Assembly (NCBI GenBank): GCA_018296165.2
Contig: JACKQL020000018.1
Coordinates: forward strand, 744,001 to 808,000
DNA from: Termitomyces sp. T153
Lineage: Eukaryota; Basidiomycota; Agaricomycetes; Agaricales; Lyophyllaceae
Direction of reading: 5' to 3'
DNA: 64,000 nucleotides
Part shown: positions 10,823-22,792 of the stretch, in pieces
Layout of the letters: each line of letters opens with the position of its first letter
Numbering within the stretch: position 1 is the first letter of the stretch
Notes under the pieces: model-generated
Database searches by the model: none
Told to the model about the DNA's origin: nothing
The model's input: the letters and a program-made list of their open reading frames with translations, nothing else
Position numbers and translations under genes: made by a program

Positions 10823-10833
10823 GGTTATGGGCC
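10823..10833 (+). other. Primer-binding site matching the initiator-tRNA anticodon loop
   Basis: ggttatgggcc immediately follows the 5' LTR. It matches the complement of the initiator methionine tRNA anticodon stem-loop (ggttatgagcc) except at one base, which would form a G-U pair. This is the half-tRNA priming arrangement known from Drosophila copia. The old copia copy has ggttatgggc at the same place (about 36,349-36,358, minus strand). Confidence 0.6.
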
Positions 10834-11051
10834 TATTCTGAGCAGGCTACTTGTCACATTACCGCTGCTCACTTGGAACTTGTTCTCTTTATCTCATCGA
10901 CGCCGATCTTCCCGGATCTTTCATCCGGGGTTACCTCTCTTGTTCTTCCTCTTGTCGGAGAAAACCTTGCTTTCTTTTCCAAAATAGGAAATACCTTTAT
11001 TGTTATCTTTTGGCAAAATAGTATCCTGTATTCTTGAGATTCACCTTGCCC

Positions 11052-12623
11052 ATGACAGTTGACTCTAAGATGGCGAACACTGATGCAACCACCCCATCCA
11101 TTCGTGCAATTTCTGTCCATGGTGCGGAGTGGAAGCACAACAAGTTCTCTCGCAACTCCCCCATGGCAAACTTCAGCAAGTGGTCCAAGGCACTCGAGAT
11201 CCACCTCTCCCTCCTAGGCCTGAAGTTCTATGTCTTCAAAACGTACATCCCCTGCCCCGAATCCAAAGATGAACCTGTGGCGCATCGCAACTGGGTCTCC
11301 AATGATGACCTAGCGCACGCCGTGGTCCTGACAGCCCTAGATGATTCGGAATATGAAGGATTAGATGATGCAAAAACCGCCGCTAGCCTGTATGAAAGGG
11401 TGAAGTCGAGGGCAGAGGGAGAGGGACCAGTTCGCATGGTCACCTTGATGCAGGAAGTCCTCAAAATCCAGTGCTCTCCTAGTGAACCACTCACTGTCAC
11501 TGCAAAGCGGATTTGCGACACAGTACATCAAATCTTTGCCATCAAGGCCCTCGATGAAGATGTGTTTAAGTGTGTCCTCCTGCTGAACAGCTTAAGCAGT
11601 CCGCAGTACAAGCCTATCCAAGCCCAGATCTCCCAAGGGCTCGCCGATGCCACTAAGACTGCCCCCTACACTTCCAACAACATACGCAAACTAATGGAGA
11701 CTATGCAGAACCTCACAAATCTGAAATCGTCTGGCATGAGCCTATCCACAGATACTGCACTAGCGGCTGCAACTAAGGGACGATGGCACTCTCAGAAACC
11801 TTGGCTCCCGGGGCACACTCATCATGCCAGTGCAAAGTGCTGCACGACCTGCGCAACACATGGAAGGTCGTGCGGGGGACACGAGGCGCCCTTTTGCGCG
11901 CACCCAGGTGGTGCCATGGCGAAGCAGGGCTTCGAAGCAGCGAGGAATGCGGCACGTGCCGCCAACCCCACACCCAACATGCATACAGATAAGAATAAAG
12001 CCCCTACTGGTGGAGGAAAGGTTTATATGCAGCTTGCAGGCCCAGGGGGGAAGGTTTACCTGGTTGAGGACGGAGACCTTGGAAAACTCCAAACCCTCAG
12101 CACCAGCACCGCATCCACACCAGTTGGTTTTGCGGGCCTCGTCACTGACAGTGTCCCGTCCTCATCTGCCGCTGATGATAGCAAGTGGGAGGGTTGGATG
12201 GCAATCATTGAGGAGGAGGAATTACAGGCATCAATTGACTGGAAACAAAACTCAGCAATCAAGCCGGACTTTGCAATGATTGCACCACTTAGCCAAACTC
12301 AAGGCACCACCCTAACCACTATCGATGATCAACCGTTCTACATAGACTCTGGAGCGACGGTACACATATCCCCGCACAAATCCGACTTCATAACCCTCCA
12401 GCCCATTGTGCCAAGGGACATTAAAGGAGTTGGCGGATCAGCGATCACAGCACGAGGCATAGGAAAAATACAACTACGTACCAAACAGGGCGATGTTCTC
12501 TCCCTTCAGAATGCACTATATGTTCCTAACTCGACCGTACACCTTGTATCTGTCAGCCGCATGTCTGTTGACAACCACGCTCGCTCATTGTTCGACAATG
12601 AAAGGGTCCAAATTGTAAATTGA
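11052..12623 (+). pseudogene. Copia gag and protease region
   Basis: ATG 11,052 (or 11,070) starts a gag of the UBN2/copia type: NFSKWSKALEIHLSLLGLKF, NWVSNDDLAHAVVLTALDDS, and FKCVLLLNSLSSPQYKPIQ. A Cys/His-rich patch follows (CCTTCATHGRSCGGHEAPFC). The protease is at about 12,330-12,400 with FYIDSGATVHISPHKSDF, so its D-S-G active site is intact, unlike gypsy A. The frame stops at TGA 12,621. The old copy has a Cys codon (tgt) there, so an ancestral CGN giving TGA in one copy and TGT in the other is the simplest reading. Confidence 0.9.
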
Positions 12624-13980
12624 TCAAATGGCAAACTAATTGCGCAAGGACCCCTCATGCAGAAAAAGAAGTTATATGCTATCAACCTCCACGATGCAGT
12701 CGCAGAACATGCATACGCAGTCCATCAAGATGCCAACTTGACCACTTGGCATCGCCATCTTGGCCACGCAAATTATCAAGCTATAATCCAGTTAGCCCGT
12801 GATCTTAAGATCAAAGGTGCGCTCACCCCCCATGATCCTACGCCAAAATGTGACAGTTGCCTCCTTGGAAAGCAGACCAGGACGCCAGTCCCAAAACTAC
12901 GACAGGAGGGGCACAGAGCGACGCGTAAGCTGGAAATAGTGTGGGTGGATTTGATGGGACCAGTCAGTGTGCAGTCGAAGTCTGGGAATTACTACATAGT
13001 TGATGACTACTCAAATATGCCTTGGTCTATCCCCCTAAAGAATAAAGGAGACGCTTTTCACGCACTGAAAGCCTGGCAAATCGCCCAAGAAAACGAGAGT
13101 GGATGTAAACTAGGGAAGTACTGAACTGGTTTTGATGGTGAGCTAGCTAGTGCCGAGATGGCAGAGTGGCTGGAAAGGAAAGGCACCCAAAGAGAACGTA
13201 GCGCCCCATATACATCAGCACAAATTGGACGGGTAGAGCGCATGCATCGAACTCTGATGGGGAAGGCAAGAACGATGAGGCTAGATGCCAAGTGCCCTGA
13301 GTATCTCTGGGACGAATTCTACCTCACCACTGCTCACTTACATGCAAAAACGCCCACTAAATCTCTGAACGGCAAGACACCTCATGAACTCTGGTTCAAT
13401 CGGACTCCCGACTACTCCTACATGCGCAAAATTGGCTGTAAAGCCTTCGTCCTCGTGCCAGATCACAATCCAAAAGTCAGACCTCGATCCTTTGAATGCG
13501 TACTAATCGGCTATGGGATAAATTCCAAAACGTATCGCTGCTGGGACAGACAACGGAAGAAGGTCTACCAGTCATATCACATAAAGTTTATAGAACGCCA
13601 TGAACTGATGCCCACCTCCACTTCAGAACCAGAGACTACAGCTTTGATACCACCACCCATCCCATCCCTACAAGAATTAGACGATAAAGCACCACTGGAG
13701 TCACAAGAGGAAGATGACGACTTAGCGGAATTTGATATCGAATTTCCAGCGCAAGACGGACCACCACCAGACTCTCACAACACCCAGACCAACAAAGCAG
13801 CAGCAGTACTGCCAAGACGATCAGCGCAAATCCGGCAACCAACAGAGAAGGCAAGCACCGAAACAAATCGACCACAAACGCGACTGGAGAAGGCAGTAGA
13901 GGAAGTGAGGGAGGGCGAGCAGAGGGTGAGAGAGAGAAGGGAGGCGATGAAAATGGCTGAATCGGGGACCGTAGATGAAT
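12624..13980 (+). pseudogene. Copia integrase region
   Basis: The same frame resumes with the GAG-pre-integrase zinc region (TTWHRHLGHANYQAIIQLAR ... KCDSCLLGKQTR). The core follows with WVDLMGPVS (Asp), YYIVDDYSNMPW and, after TGA 13,122, APYTSAQIGRVERMHRTLMG containing the catalytic Glu. The C-terminal part has GCKAFVLVPDHNPKVRPRSF and CVLIGYGINSKTYRCWD, typical of copia integrase. An acidic, proline-rich linker leads into RT. Confidence 0.9.
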
Positions 13981-15689
13981 GCCGAGCACCCACGCACCCA
14001 CAAACAGACGAAGAAGTGCCCACGCCTACAAATGACAAGATTGATCAAGACAGGATACTCGCGGCCCTAACTAAATTCAGTGACATCGAACCATTACCTT
14101 CAAATACGCACGACGAACCCAACTCATGGTCTGAAGCCAAGCGCAGTCCCGATGCACAAAAATGGAGTGAAGGCTATCAGGAGGAGATCAATTCGTTAAA
14201 AGAAATGGGTGTGTACAGGCTAATCCCACAATCTCAGGTACCAAGCGGGCAGAAAGTCAGAAAAGGGCGACCAATCTTTAAGATAAAACGTGACGAACAA
14301 GGAAAAGCAGTCAGGTACAAAGTGAGGCTTGTATTTAAAGGGTACGAACAGGTGTACGGAAAGGACTACAGTAAGACAACGTCGCCGACAGCGCGCATGG
14401 AATCATGGAGGATACTCCTGCACATTGCAGCCGCAGAGGGCTGGGACGCTAATCAGATCGATGTAAAGACAGCTTTCCTATACGGTGACCTACCAGATGA
14501 TGAGACCCAATACATGGAACAGCCTGAAGGTTTTGAGGAGCACGGGAAGGAGGATTGGGTCTGCGAGCTGAAAAAGGGACTATATGGCATGAAGCAAGCA
14601 GGACAAATCTGGAACCAAACGCTGAACAAACGTATGTTAGCATGGGGATTCACCAGGCTAGCATGCGAGTCCTGCATATATTACAGAAAAGGACCTACTG
14701 GCACCGTGATCGTAGCCATACACGTCGACGACTTCTTAGCTATCGCAAGCTCAAAAGACGAAAACGAGAAGTTCAAAGCTCAAATGAAGGAAACCTGGAC
14801 CATCTCCGACTTAGGGACGCCGAAATATCTCATGGGAGTGTCTGTAGAATGGGACAGAGAGAATTGTACAGTCGCACTATCTCAAACTGCCTTCATTAAC
14901 CGTGTCCTGCAGCAGTTCAGACAAGAGGAAGCACATCCGCTGTCATTACCTATGGACCCAGGCACAAAGCTGAGACGACCACAGCGCGAAACTCAGACAG
15001 AGGAGGAGAAGAGAGACATCCAACGACTACCATACCGATCATTAGTCGGATGCCTCCTGTACGTAGCGATCGCAACGAGACCGGACATAGCCTATGCCGT
15101 GCAGCAGCTGTCTCAATTCCTAGACAACTACGACAGAACGCACTGGAACGCTGTGATCTGACTACTGCAATACCTAAAAGGCACGAGGGACATGAAGTTG
15201 AGAATAGGAGGACCATCAGTGGTACTGCGAGGCTTCACGGATGCAGATTGGGCAAGTTGTCTAGATACGAGGAGGAGTACTGGTGGGTATACATGGTCTC
15301 TGGGCAGTGGAGCAATATCCTGGTCGGTCTGGAAGCAGAAGACCGTCGCAACCTCCTCGTGCGAGGCGGAGTATATGGCTGCATACGAATCAACACAAGA
15401 GTGCATCTGGCTCCGAACACTGATGAAGGAAATTGGCCGCGACTTCACAGCAAAGCCAACAACAATGTTCTGCGACAACAAGGCTGCCATCACACTTTCT
15501 GAAGACCCCGCGGCGCACGCCAGGGTAAAGCACTTCGACATCAAGTACCACTTCATTCGCGAACGAGCATGCATGGGCAACATAATCATTAAATATATCA
15601 ACACTAGGGACAACATTGCCGACCTGTTTACGAAGGCCCTACCAAAACCCCTGTTTACCCACCTACGACAGATGCTCGGAGTATTGTGA
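13981..15689 (+). pseudogene. Copia reverse transcriptase and RNase H
   Basis: RT begins near 14,160 (GYQEEINSLKEMGVYRLIPQ, RYKVRLVFKGYEQVYGKDY). Motif A is QIDVKTAFLYGDLPDD and the catalytic box is IHVDDFLAIAS, so the aspartates are intact. RNase H follows with GFTDADWASCLDTRRSTGGY, SCEAEYMAAYESTQECIWL and CDNKAAITLSEDPAAHAR. It ends in KYINTRDNIADLFTKALPKP, the usual copia C-terminus. A single TGA at 15,159 separates RT from RNase H (NAVI-stop-LLQYLKG), a likely CGA-to-TGA change. Of all the polymerases in this window it is the least damaged. Confidence 0.92.
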
Positions 15690-15740
15690 TGTCCATGCGC
15701 GAGGAGGAGTGAGGGGCGCCATGTCCGCAGTAAGGAGGAG

Positions 15741-16092
15741 TGTTAGAGTGTTGCGGGTGTGATATGTGTGACAACACAGAAGATACTGCGAACACAGGCA
15801 CCGTGGCCACCCTCAGTGGCACAGTTGCTTTGTCCGACCTCGTATATATACAGCCACACGTTACCAGCACCCTCAGTTCCGTTTATACGTTCTGAGGGTG
15901 CGTTACTCATAGAATTACTTACACTCACATATACTAATACGCTAGTACCTAGATTGAAAGACTTACAACGTGTTATTCTAGGTACATACAAATACAGTTC
16001 CGTTTATACGTTCTGAGGATTGAAAGACTTACAACATGTTATTCTAGGTGTTGGTCACATCCAGTATTGCTGCTATAGTCCTAGTTCCAACA
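15741..16092 (+). repeat. 3' LTR of the young copia element
   Basis: Same length as the 5' LTR with four differences over 352 bp. It is preceded by the purine tract aaggaggag and followed by taatt. Confidence 0.95.
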
Positions 16093-16097
16093 TAATT

Positions 16098-16890
16098 GAC
16101 TCTGAGTCTTTGTTGTCAACCTCCATTGCTTCTGATGAAGATGCTGCAGGGACTGAGATCCCTACTTGTGATGAAATAGTGGCAGGTCATTGTTGACCTG
16201 CTGTGCCCATTGTATGGCTGGGACCAGCTACTGGAGGTGGGGCCACAACAAATTGTGGCATCACATACTGTTGAAACTCCTAGGACTATACTGGTTGCAT
16301 GGCAACAGGGTACTCAAAGTTGAACTGAGGGGGGAGGGGGGATGGTGGTCCCCCACATCCTCTATTTGCTCCCTGAGAGGGGGCTAATGGTCCCCCATAC
16401 TCTCTGCCTGCTCTGCCTTGTTGTGGGGGCAAGCCACATCCATGCACTGGCAACTGCTGCATTGCCACTGCATAGTTAGGCAGAGCTACATCTCTTAGCA
16501 CCACTAGCAGTTCTCCACTTGCAGGCCTTGTGTTTCTTAGAGCTGGGACTGCTCTTCTCATTGTTAGGAGTGCCATATCTCCTGGCACCAAGCCTCCTGC
16601 CAATGCAGCAAAGCCACCAAATCCAGGAGTAAACTACTCTCTGGCCCTCCCTCTTCTGAGCTCTGTTCAGAGCTCATGGAATAATCTAGCAGATACATGT
16701 CCACCTCACCTAGTTGTTTCTTTTCCTTGCCCATTGAGCAAGGAGTCTCCTCTGTGCATTTGGCATGTTGCACCAACAATGTGAAAGAAGACAAAGACTA
16801 GTTGAACTTTGCACTCAGCCAAAAAATTGGCTGACATAATCATTGATGGCAACCAGCATGGTGGCCTATCTAACTTTTGGACTAAGTCAA
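16098..16890 (-). pseudogene. Accessory ORF of element B, first part after the chromodomain
   Basis: The minus strand reads a G/P-rich block (16,603-16,286, e.g. ALLTMRRAVPALRNTRPASG and QQGRAGREYGGPLAPSQGAN) and then MPQFVVAPPPVAGPSHTMG and EAMEVDNKDSESIM up to the copia insertion. It follows the element B chromodomain directly and continues at 10,470. It is broken by a few stops. The function is not recognised. Confidence 0.5.
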
Positions 16891-17480
16891 GTTGACTTAG
16901 TCCTTTTAGCCAACTGTGGAGGGCACTGCATGCCCTGCAGCTCCAAGTATCTGTTAAGGGCCACCAGGTCCTTGCAGGTTGTAAGGGACTCCCAAGTAGT
17001 GTTCCCCAAGCTCCAACAAACCTTGAAATTGAAGTTCTTACTATCCCAACAATGACCTACTAGGTTATTGACAAACCATTCCTGGTTATCTTAGGCACCA
17101 AAGTCATAAGGCTCTGGCATTGCCCTGTTGGGAAACAGCACATTGTTGCTGGCCTTATATGGGCACAGCAGTGACACATGGAACTTAGGATGTATCCTTC
17201 ATTCCTGGAGTGCTGTAAGCAACTCTAACACATAATTGGAGGTCTCACTGTATACTTCAAGAATTTTGCATGGCCCAACCCACTTTGGGCAGAGCTTCCT
17301 TGCTCTGCCTTTAGAAAGGTTGAGGTTCTTTGTCAAAAGGTACACCAATGCACCATTCTCCAGCTTGGGATCAGGCTTGCAACACAAGTTGGCCAAGCAC
17401 ATCTGAAAGACATGTGCCTCAAAGATTGTGTTGTGAGCTGCTGCCAAATTCTCTAGAGCTTGGTGGGCAAACTGCTGAAT
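16891..17480 (-). pseudogene. Integrase C-terminus and chromodomain of element B
   Basis: The minus strand 17,447-17,199 reads KLCPKWVGPCKILEVYSETS and NYVLELLTALQE, then after a TGA IHPKFHVSLLCPYKASNNVL, the standard gypsy integrase tail. It then reads NQEWFVNNLVGHCWDSKNF and W-SLGNTTWESL ... DLVALNRYLELQG, a decayed chromodomain (family consensus W-S-L-G-D-x-T-W-E-P). The reading spans several stops. Confidence 0.75.
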
Positions 17481-17599
17481 TCCCCTTGGATGACAGTATC
17501 TAACCTAATTTCCAATATTATTGATGGCATGTATCCACTGTTCAACTCAAATGGTGCAAAGCATGTCATCTTAGAAATACTTGCATTTATTGCAAACTC

Positions 17600-18720
17600 T
17601 GTTAAGTCTATTTGACTTAATCAGTCTTTCTGATCTGGTCATACCAGAGTATGCAGGATCTGACCAACATTCCTATTAGCATGTTCAGTCTGACCATCCA
17701 TCTGTGGATGAAACAATGTAGATATTAGGAGCTTTGCTCCTAACAACTTGTGCAGTTCATGCCACCATTTGGACATGAACTTAGAGTCTCTATTGCTGAT
17801 GATTGAGCTTGAGAGGCCATGTAGCCTCACAATCTTGCACATATAGATCCAGGACATCTGCAACACTGTCATGGTAGTGTGCACCAGAATCAGGTGCACT
17901 ATGCTTGTCATCTGACATATCACTATCCAATGGTAGTTATACTCTTTTGACTCAGGAAGCAGGCTTATAAAGTCCATTCCTATTGAATTCCAGGGCTTAA
18001 CTGGCATGGGCAGGGAATGTAACTTCTCTGAAGGGAGATAATTGCTCCCTTTTGCCCACTAACACAATTGACATGTAGTACAGAATGTGCAAGCATCTGC
18101 AACCACTGTTGGACACCAATACCAACAACAAATGTATTCCATTGTTTTCTGGGCACCAAAGTGTTTCACTACACTGTGTGCTTGCTCAAGCACACTTTTT
18201 ACCAACTCTCAATCAAAAGGTATACACAGTACCTTGTGGCCCAAGAGATTGGTAGTCCAAATGAGCTTGTCATGTAGACAAAAGGACTTATAGTCCTTTA
18301 GTCAAGTTAGAATCTCAGCAAAGAGCTTGTCTTTGCTATACAATGACTGGATTTGATAAAGTGATTCTCTGCCTGTCCTGTCTTGAGGTTGCAGAGACTG
18401 GGCCATCTCTAAGATGGCCTCTTCAAGAGGCATAGCAACCTCATCACCTTCAGTCTCAGACCCACATTGAGCTTGATCTGAGTCTCCCTTGCCATCATTA
18501 CTGGCAGCAAGCAATTGTGCGTCCCCATTACAGATTTTGTGACAATCACACACTCACCTGCTTCTACAGCTAGGTCTATTGTGGAGAGCACATATCTGAT
18601 CCAGCTGTCCTTGCATCTCCTGCAAGTGTGTTGGGAGCAAGTCATCCCCCTCTGGGTCAATATGTGCATCTGCACATACATAGTCATAGACATGGTGTAT
18701 ATTTCAAGGAGAGTTGCTCT
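17600..18720 (-). pseudogene. Integrase core of element B
   Basis: The minus strand 18,007-17,639 reads PVKPWNSIGMDFISLLPESK, WIVICQMTSIVHLILVHTTM, the second catalytic region SNRDSKFMSKWWHELHKLLG and STLFHPQMDGQTEHANRNVG with the Glu. The zinc-binding N-terminal region is expected between 18,300 and 18,000 but is badly broken. Frames shift several times. Confidence 0.8.
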
Positions 18721-18780
18721 CAAAGTAGTGGGATAAGCAGTCCACTACCTTATTGAGCTCTCCTTTCACATATGTGGTGT

Positions 18781-19280
18781 TTACCATTGTTGACATGGTG
18801 ACAGATTTTGTTGAGTTTTGAAAAACTCAAGAGTCTTATAATTTGTTATCACATAGATCTTGTATTCCAGAGGTTTATCCTCCCACTTGAGGAGGGCTTC
18901 TAGAATAGCCAAAGTTTCTAGTTCATGCACAGCATAGTTTTGCTGTGCAGTGGTGAATTTCTTAGATATGAATCCAGCTGGCTGACATTTCTGCCAGCTT
19001 GAACCTTGTCTATACATTGCTCCAACACCTGTCTTTGAGACATCACAGATTAGCCAGATAAGATTCTTGTGCCGAGAATCAATTTGATGTATCACTGGGG
19101 TTTTGGCACAGATCCTTTTGATCATGTCAAAACCCATTGGTGAATAGGTCACCAATGGAATGGCAACCTGTTCTGCATCATGGCCATTAATGGCCCCATA
19201 TATGCAGAGACATTGAGCAAGAAATTCCCAATGTAGTTCACCAATCCTATAAACTGCTGGATGTTGTTGTAGGTTCTAGA
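18781..19280 (-). pseudogene. RNase H domain of element B
   Basis: The minus strand 19,155-18,781 reads LIWLICDVSKTGVGAMYRQG (catalytic Asp), AGFISKKFTTAQQNYAVHEL and ETLAILEALLKWEDKPLEYK, then YVITNYKTLEFFKTQQNLSP. In the last part family members have TDHKTLE, so the Asp is now Asn. It lies directly after RT in the element B order. Confidence 0.82.
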
Positions 19281-19292
19281 AGTGCACCACTC

Positions 19293-20435
19293 CTAGATCC
19301 TATTCAACTTATCTATATCAGGCTGTATACCCTGCAAATCAATTACATGGCTGAGGCATTCCACACACTTGGCATATAGCTCACACTTCTTCCATTTGAG
19401 GTAGAGCTTGTTCTTGTATAGTCTTTCAAAGACTACTCTGAGGTGCTGCTCATGTTCCTCAATAGAATCTGAAAAGACAAATATATCATCTAAGTACACA
19501 TGTATCCACTTGCCAATGATGTCTCTAAAGATAGACATCATCAAACATTGAAATGTGGCTGGCATGTTACAGTCACCAATCTGCATGATATTACTGCAAT
19601 ATGTTCCAGTAATGGTCATAAACACAGTCTTTAGTACACACAATGTACATATCCTCACTTGCTCATATGCACCTGTGAGGTCAATTTTTGACCTCACTGG
19701 CATGCAAGCTACATCCTCCCTAATGACCTCTTGGTCCAGTAAGGGCATTATGCCCTTAACATTATTGTTATTGCATTGGTGCACATTGAACACTGTCTGC
19801 AGGGACCCATTCTTTTTAGGGATGCACAATAGTGGTGCAGCCTGGTTGGCTGCACAAGGTTCTCTCCACTTAGCATGTACATAGTGGTCAAATTTATCCT
19901 GCAATTGCTTCTGAAGTGACTTAGGACACCTCAGCATGAAGTATGAGTACTTTTTGGTCTCATAAATGAGATTTATCTCATGATTCACTTCTTGCCAAGG
20001 AGGAAGTTCCTCCTTTATTCCATTGACAATGTCTTGGAACTCATAGTACCACTGCTATTGAAGGCAGGGAATATTGCCTTCTGTTAGCTTGGAAGGCTGT
20101 GCCTTCCTCCCATCTACTCTTGGCAACAAGCAATGCTCTTTCTTGGCCAATTTCACTGATAGCACAGACTTTGTGTACTTGTCATGCAAGGCTATCAAAT
20201 AAATCTCTAATTTGTCTGGTATGTTTAACTGAGCAGGACCATATGTTGTCCTACCTCTCACTTCTATCCACAAGTATTCAAACTCACTAGGCTTAGATAT
20301 TTCATCCCCTGTGGCCATTCTGTATATTTCATCAGCAGGAGTCAGTCTTCTTACCCCTTTCTGCCACATCAGGTCAGCTATGACCTGATTCCACTCCTGT
20401 GGCATCTGTGAGTTGTACTCCCATTCAAGGGTCAA
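19293..20435 (-). pseudogene. Protease-to-RT region of element B; RT YLDD box intact
   Basis: The minus strand 20,435-20,055 covers the pre-RT region (EWNQVIADLMWQKGVRRLTP). RT is 19,988-19,293: LLCIPKKNGSLQTVFNVHQC, motif A IDLTGAYEQVRI, GDCNMPATFQCLMMSIFRDI and the catalytic WIHVYLDDIFVFSDSIEEHE. Unlike element A, the catalytic aspartates survive although the sequence is much more CpG-poor. Conserved substitutions such as VFNVHQCNNN (family: V-D-x-R-x-L-N) show decay. Confidence 0.85.
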
Positions 20436-20470
20436 ATTGCTGGAGACTGCACTGCTACTAGCAACAGCTG

Positions 20471-22792
20471 TTATACTGACTGACTTTTCTTGCTGCGCTC
20501 TAAGTAATGCACAGCAGTTTTAATGCTATTCTTGTAGGCCTTAGGCTCCAAGACAAACTCCTTGACTGCATTCACTTTAGGAGCCAGTCTGCCATTGCAT
20601 ATTAGCATCATGAGCATGTCAGAGGGTAACCCCTCCAAAAACCACTCACAAATAGTGAATTCATCAGAGAACACAGCCATGTTTTGAGCATGGTCAAGCA
20701 AGGCATCATAAAAGCCTTGCACCCCCTCTTCATCTGCATATACCATGTCGTGAAAAGCATTGCATGCATCTTGCATTGTCAAAGGCTGTATAAATTGATT
20801 GTATAGTTCAAGGATCATGTCCTTGATCCTCCAGTGGAACTGGGCTCTATTGACATGTATTACATGTCATAGGTACCACTTAGCATGCCTGCAGCTGCAG
20901 CTAGAAAGTCCATCAAAATCAGGACTTTCTCACAATTGCACCCATCTTCACCATACTGAGCTATGGCAGAGAATATGCAGATGCTCATTAGCCAGTCTTC
21001 AAGTTTGCTGAATGTGACAGACTCTGCATAAGGAGTGATTGTTTTTGATGGATCACTCTGCCTTGACTTGAGTCCTTCTGGTATTGCCAGTCATACTGCA
21101 AGCAACTGCTCCATCACCACCCTCAAACAATCATGCATTGTCTGGCAGTAATATTTGTGGGCTTCTTCCACTCCTGAAGTAGTGAAGTGTCCATGGTGTT
21201 GCAGTGGCATTGAAAACTGCCATAGCTGTCTTTCTGAGAGGACTGTAGTCCTCCTTCTTACAGCTCTGCATCCCATGCCATCATTCTTGCCAGAGGGGCC
21301 ATTATCTGGTCCTCCTGTGTCAGGCAAACCCCCTCCCAGGAGTGGTGGTGGTCCACAACCAGGAAAAGGGTGGTCCTCTTCCTGGACCTCCTCCTCCTCC
21401 TCCCAGACCCTGGGGTCCATAGTATGGCATAGAGAGTGGAGAGGACACAGGATCATTATCTGGTAATTCCCATCCAGGCTCTTCCCCATCCACAATTCTC
21501 TCCCCAGGCCAGTTCAAAGAAGCATTCAATCCTTGACCTGCATGTCTCTGAGAATCTGTGGGGCTCTGTCCAGTCCCAGCATATTTGTCTCTGAAAGAGG
21601 AGCCAGAATCTTGCTCCTCCTTCTTAATTGGCCTAGTTTGTCCTGGTGGAATGTACCCCTTTGGCCATGCATCATAGGTGGTATTCTCCTGGAACACCAC
21701 CCCTTGATCATCCACATAGGACTGTCCAAAGTCTTCCATATCCCCATTGCAAAATTGCTGTAGGGCAATTCAATCTTCCCAAGTCAGTGCCCTCTATATA
21801 AATCCACCAGGTCTACACTGCACCACAGGTTGCTCTACTATAATCACTGACCCCACATCAGTAGATGCCAAGTCTGCTTAGCTGCATAGTTACATGGTGT
21901 TTCACCAGGCTGTTGTGGTGCTTGCAACAGAGTCAATGCTTTGTTGACTGGGAATAATTAGGTCACATAAGCTCCACCAAGATATGGGCAACAGTATTGC
22001 AGTCAATGCCTGTGATCCCTGTAGCTTTTTTCACTAGAGGTAATCCATTACCTCCTGTGCTAAGAAGAGCATGTAAATATCCATGTACTTTAGTGAATCT
22101 GTTGGAATCACATTGTCTCCCAATGACCTCTGAATTGCAATATGTTCAGCTACTCTAGCAGCTAAATGCTGCTGAGTTAAGGTCTTAGGAACCTCAGCAT
22201 AGTTTTGCCAGAACACCATCACCCTTCTACAAAGGATGTTGTCTGGATGAGCCTTACCATCCATATCAGAGGTGTCCCTGACATCCTCTAGTATTGTCTC
22301 AATAAACACTGCTGGGGGTACTGATTGCATACTCAGTGCAGGCCCAGCTTGCAATTGTACAGGACTGCAGGCTCTGTGCAAGAAGTCCTCTTCATTATTT
22401 ATCAGTGTACCCACCAGTGAAGAGTCCAGCAGACTTCTCACAGCAACTGGAAAGGATTGAAGTCCTTCCAGCCTCAGTGCTGTGAGCACATACAAAGGGC
22501 TTTTCCCCTTTTCTGCAGACACCACAGTGCCTCCTGACTCCACTGTTGGGTATAGTTGGGTAGAGGGCCCTTGAGAGCCCTCCAATGTGACACCCTCCCA
22601 ACCACCCACAGGTGGTCATACTGGAGTAACAGCTGGCAGCCCTCCTGGCATCACAGCACTCTCCCTGCCCCCATCATGGTGTGACATAGCAAATTTCAAT
22701 GTCCCCTGTGGAGCACTGTTCAATGCTCCATTGAACTCTGTCTCAGACCTAGGCCTGAGCACCTGACCTTCTATGGTCACCATGGTGCCCAT
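20471..22792 (-). pseudogene. Gag of element B
   Basis: The minus strand starts at ATG 22,792 (a second in-frame ATG is three codons on) and keeps one frame to a stop at 20,471, with several internal stops including a TGA near 22,612. The first half is variable (22,609-22,034). The middle is P/G-rich (21,739-21,320). The end is a retrotransposon-gag capsid segment, MVYADEEGVQGFYDALLDHA and FTICEWFLEGLPSDMLMMLI. Pol continues in another frame from 20,435. No zinc knuckle was found. Confidence 0.78.

Larger units (their letters stand above)
10471..16092 (+). mobile_element. Complete young Ty1/copia retrotransposon
   Basis: The element is 5,622 bp with 352-bp LTRs (10,471-10,822 and 15,741-16,092) and the target duplication taatt at 10,466-10,470 and 16,093-16,097. 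One reading frame from ATG 11,052 to TGA 15,687 encodes gag, protease, integrase, RT and RNase H in copia order, broken by three TGA codons (12,621; 13,122; 15,159). The polypurine tract aaggaggag directly precedes the 3' LTR. The LTRs differ at only four positions, all CG versus CA. It landed inside the accessory ORF of element B. Confidence 0.96.

Noticed and set aside
12621..13124. TGA recoded as cysteine or selenocysteine in the young copia, because the old copy has Cys at both sites
   Set aside because: Host genes here use TGA as stop (GH51), and independent CpG decay of CGA and CGT gives the same pattern.
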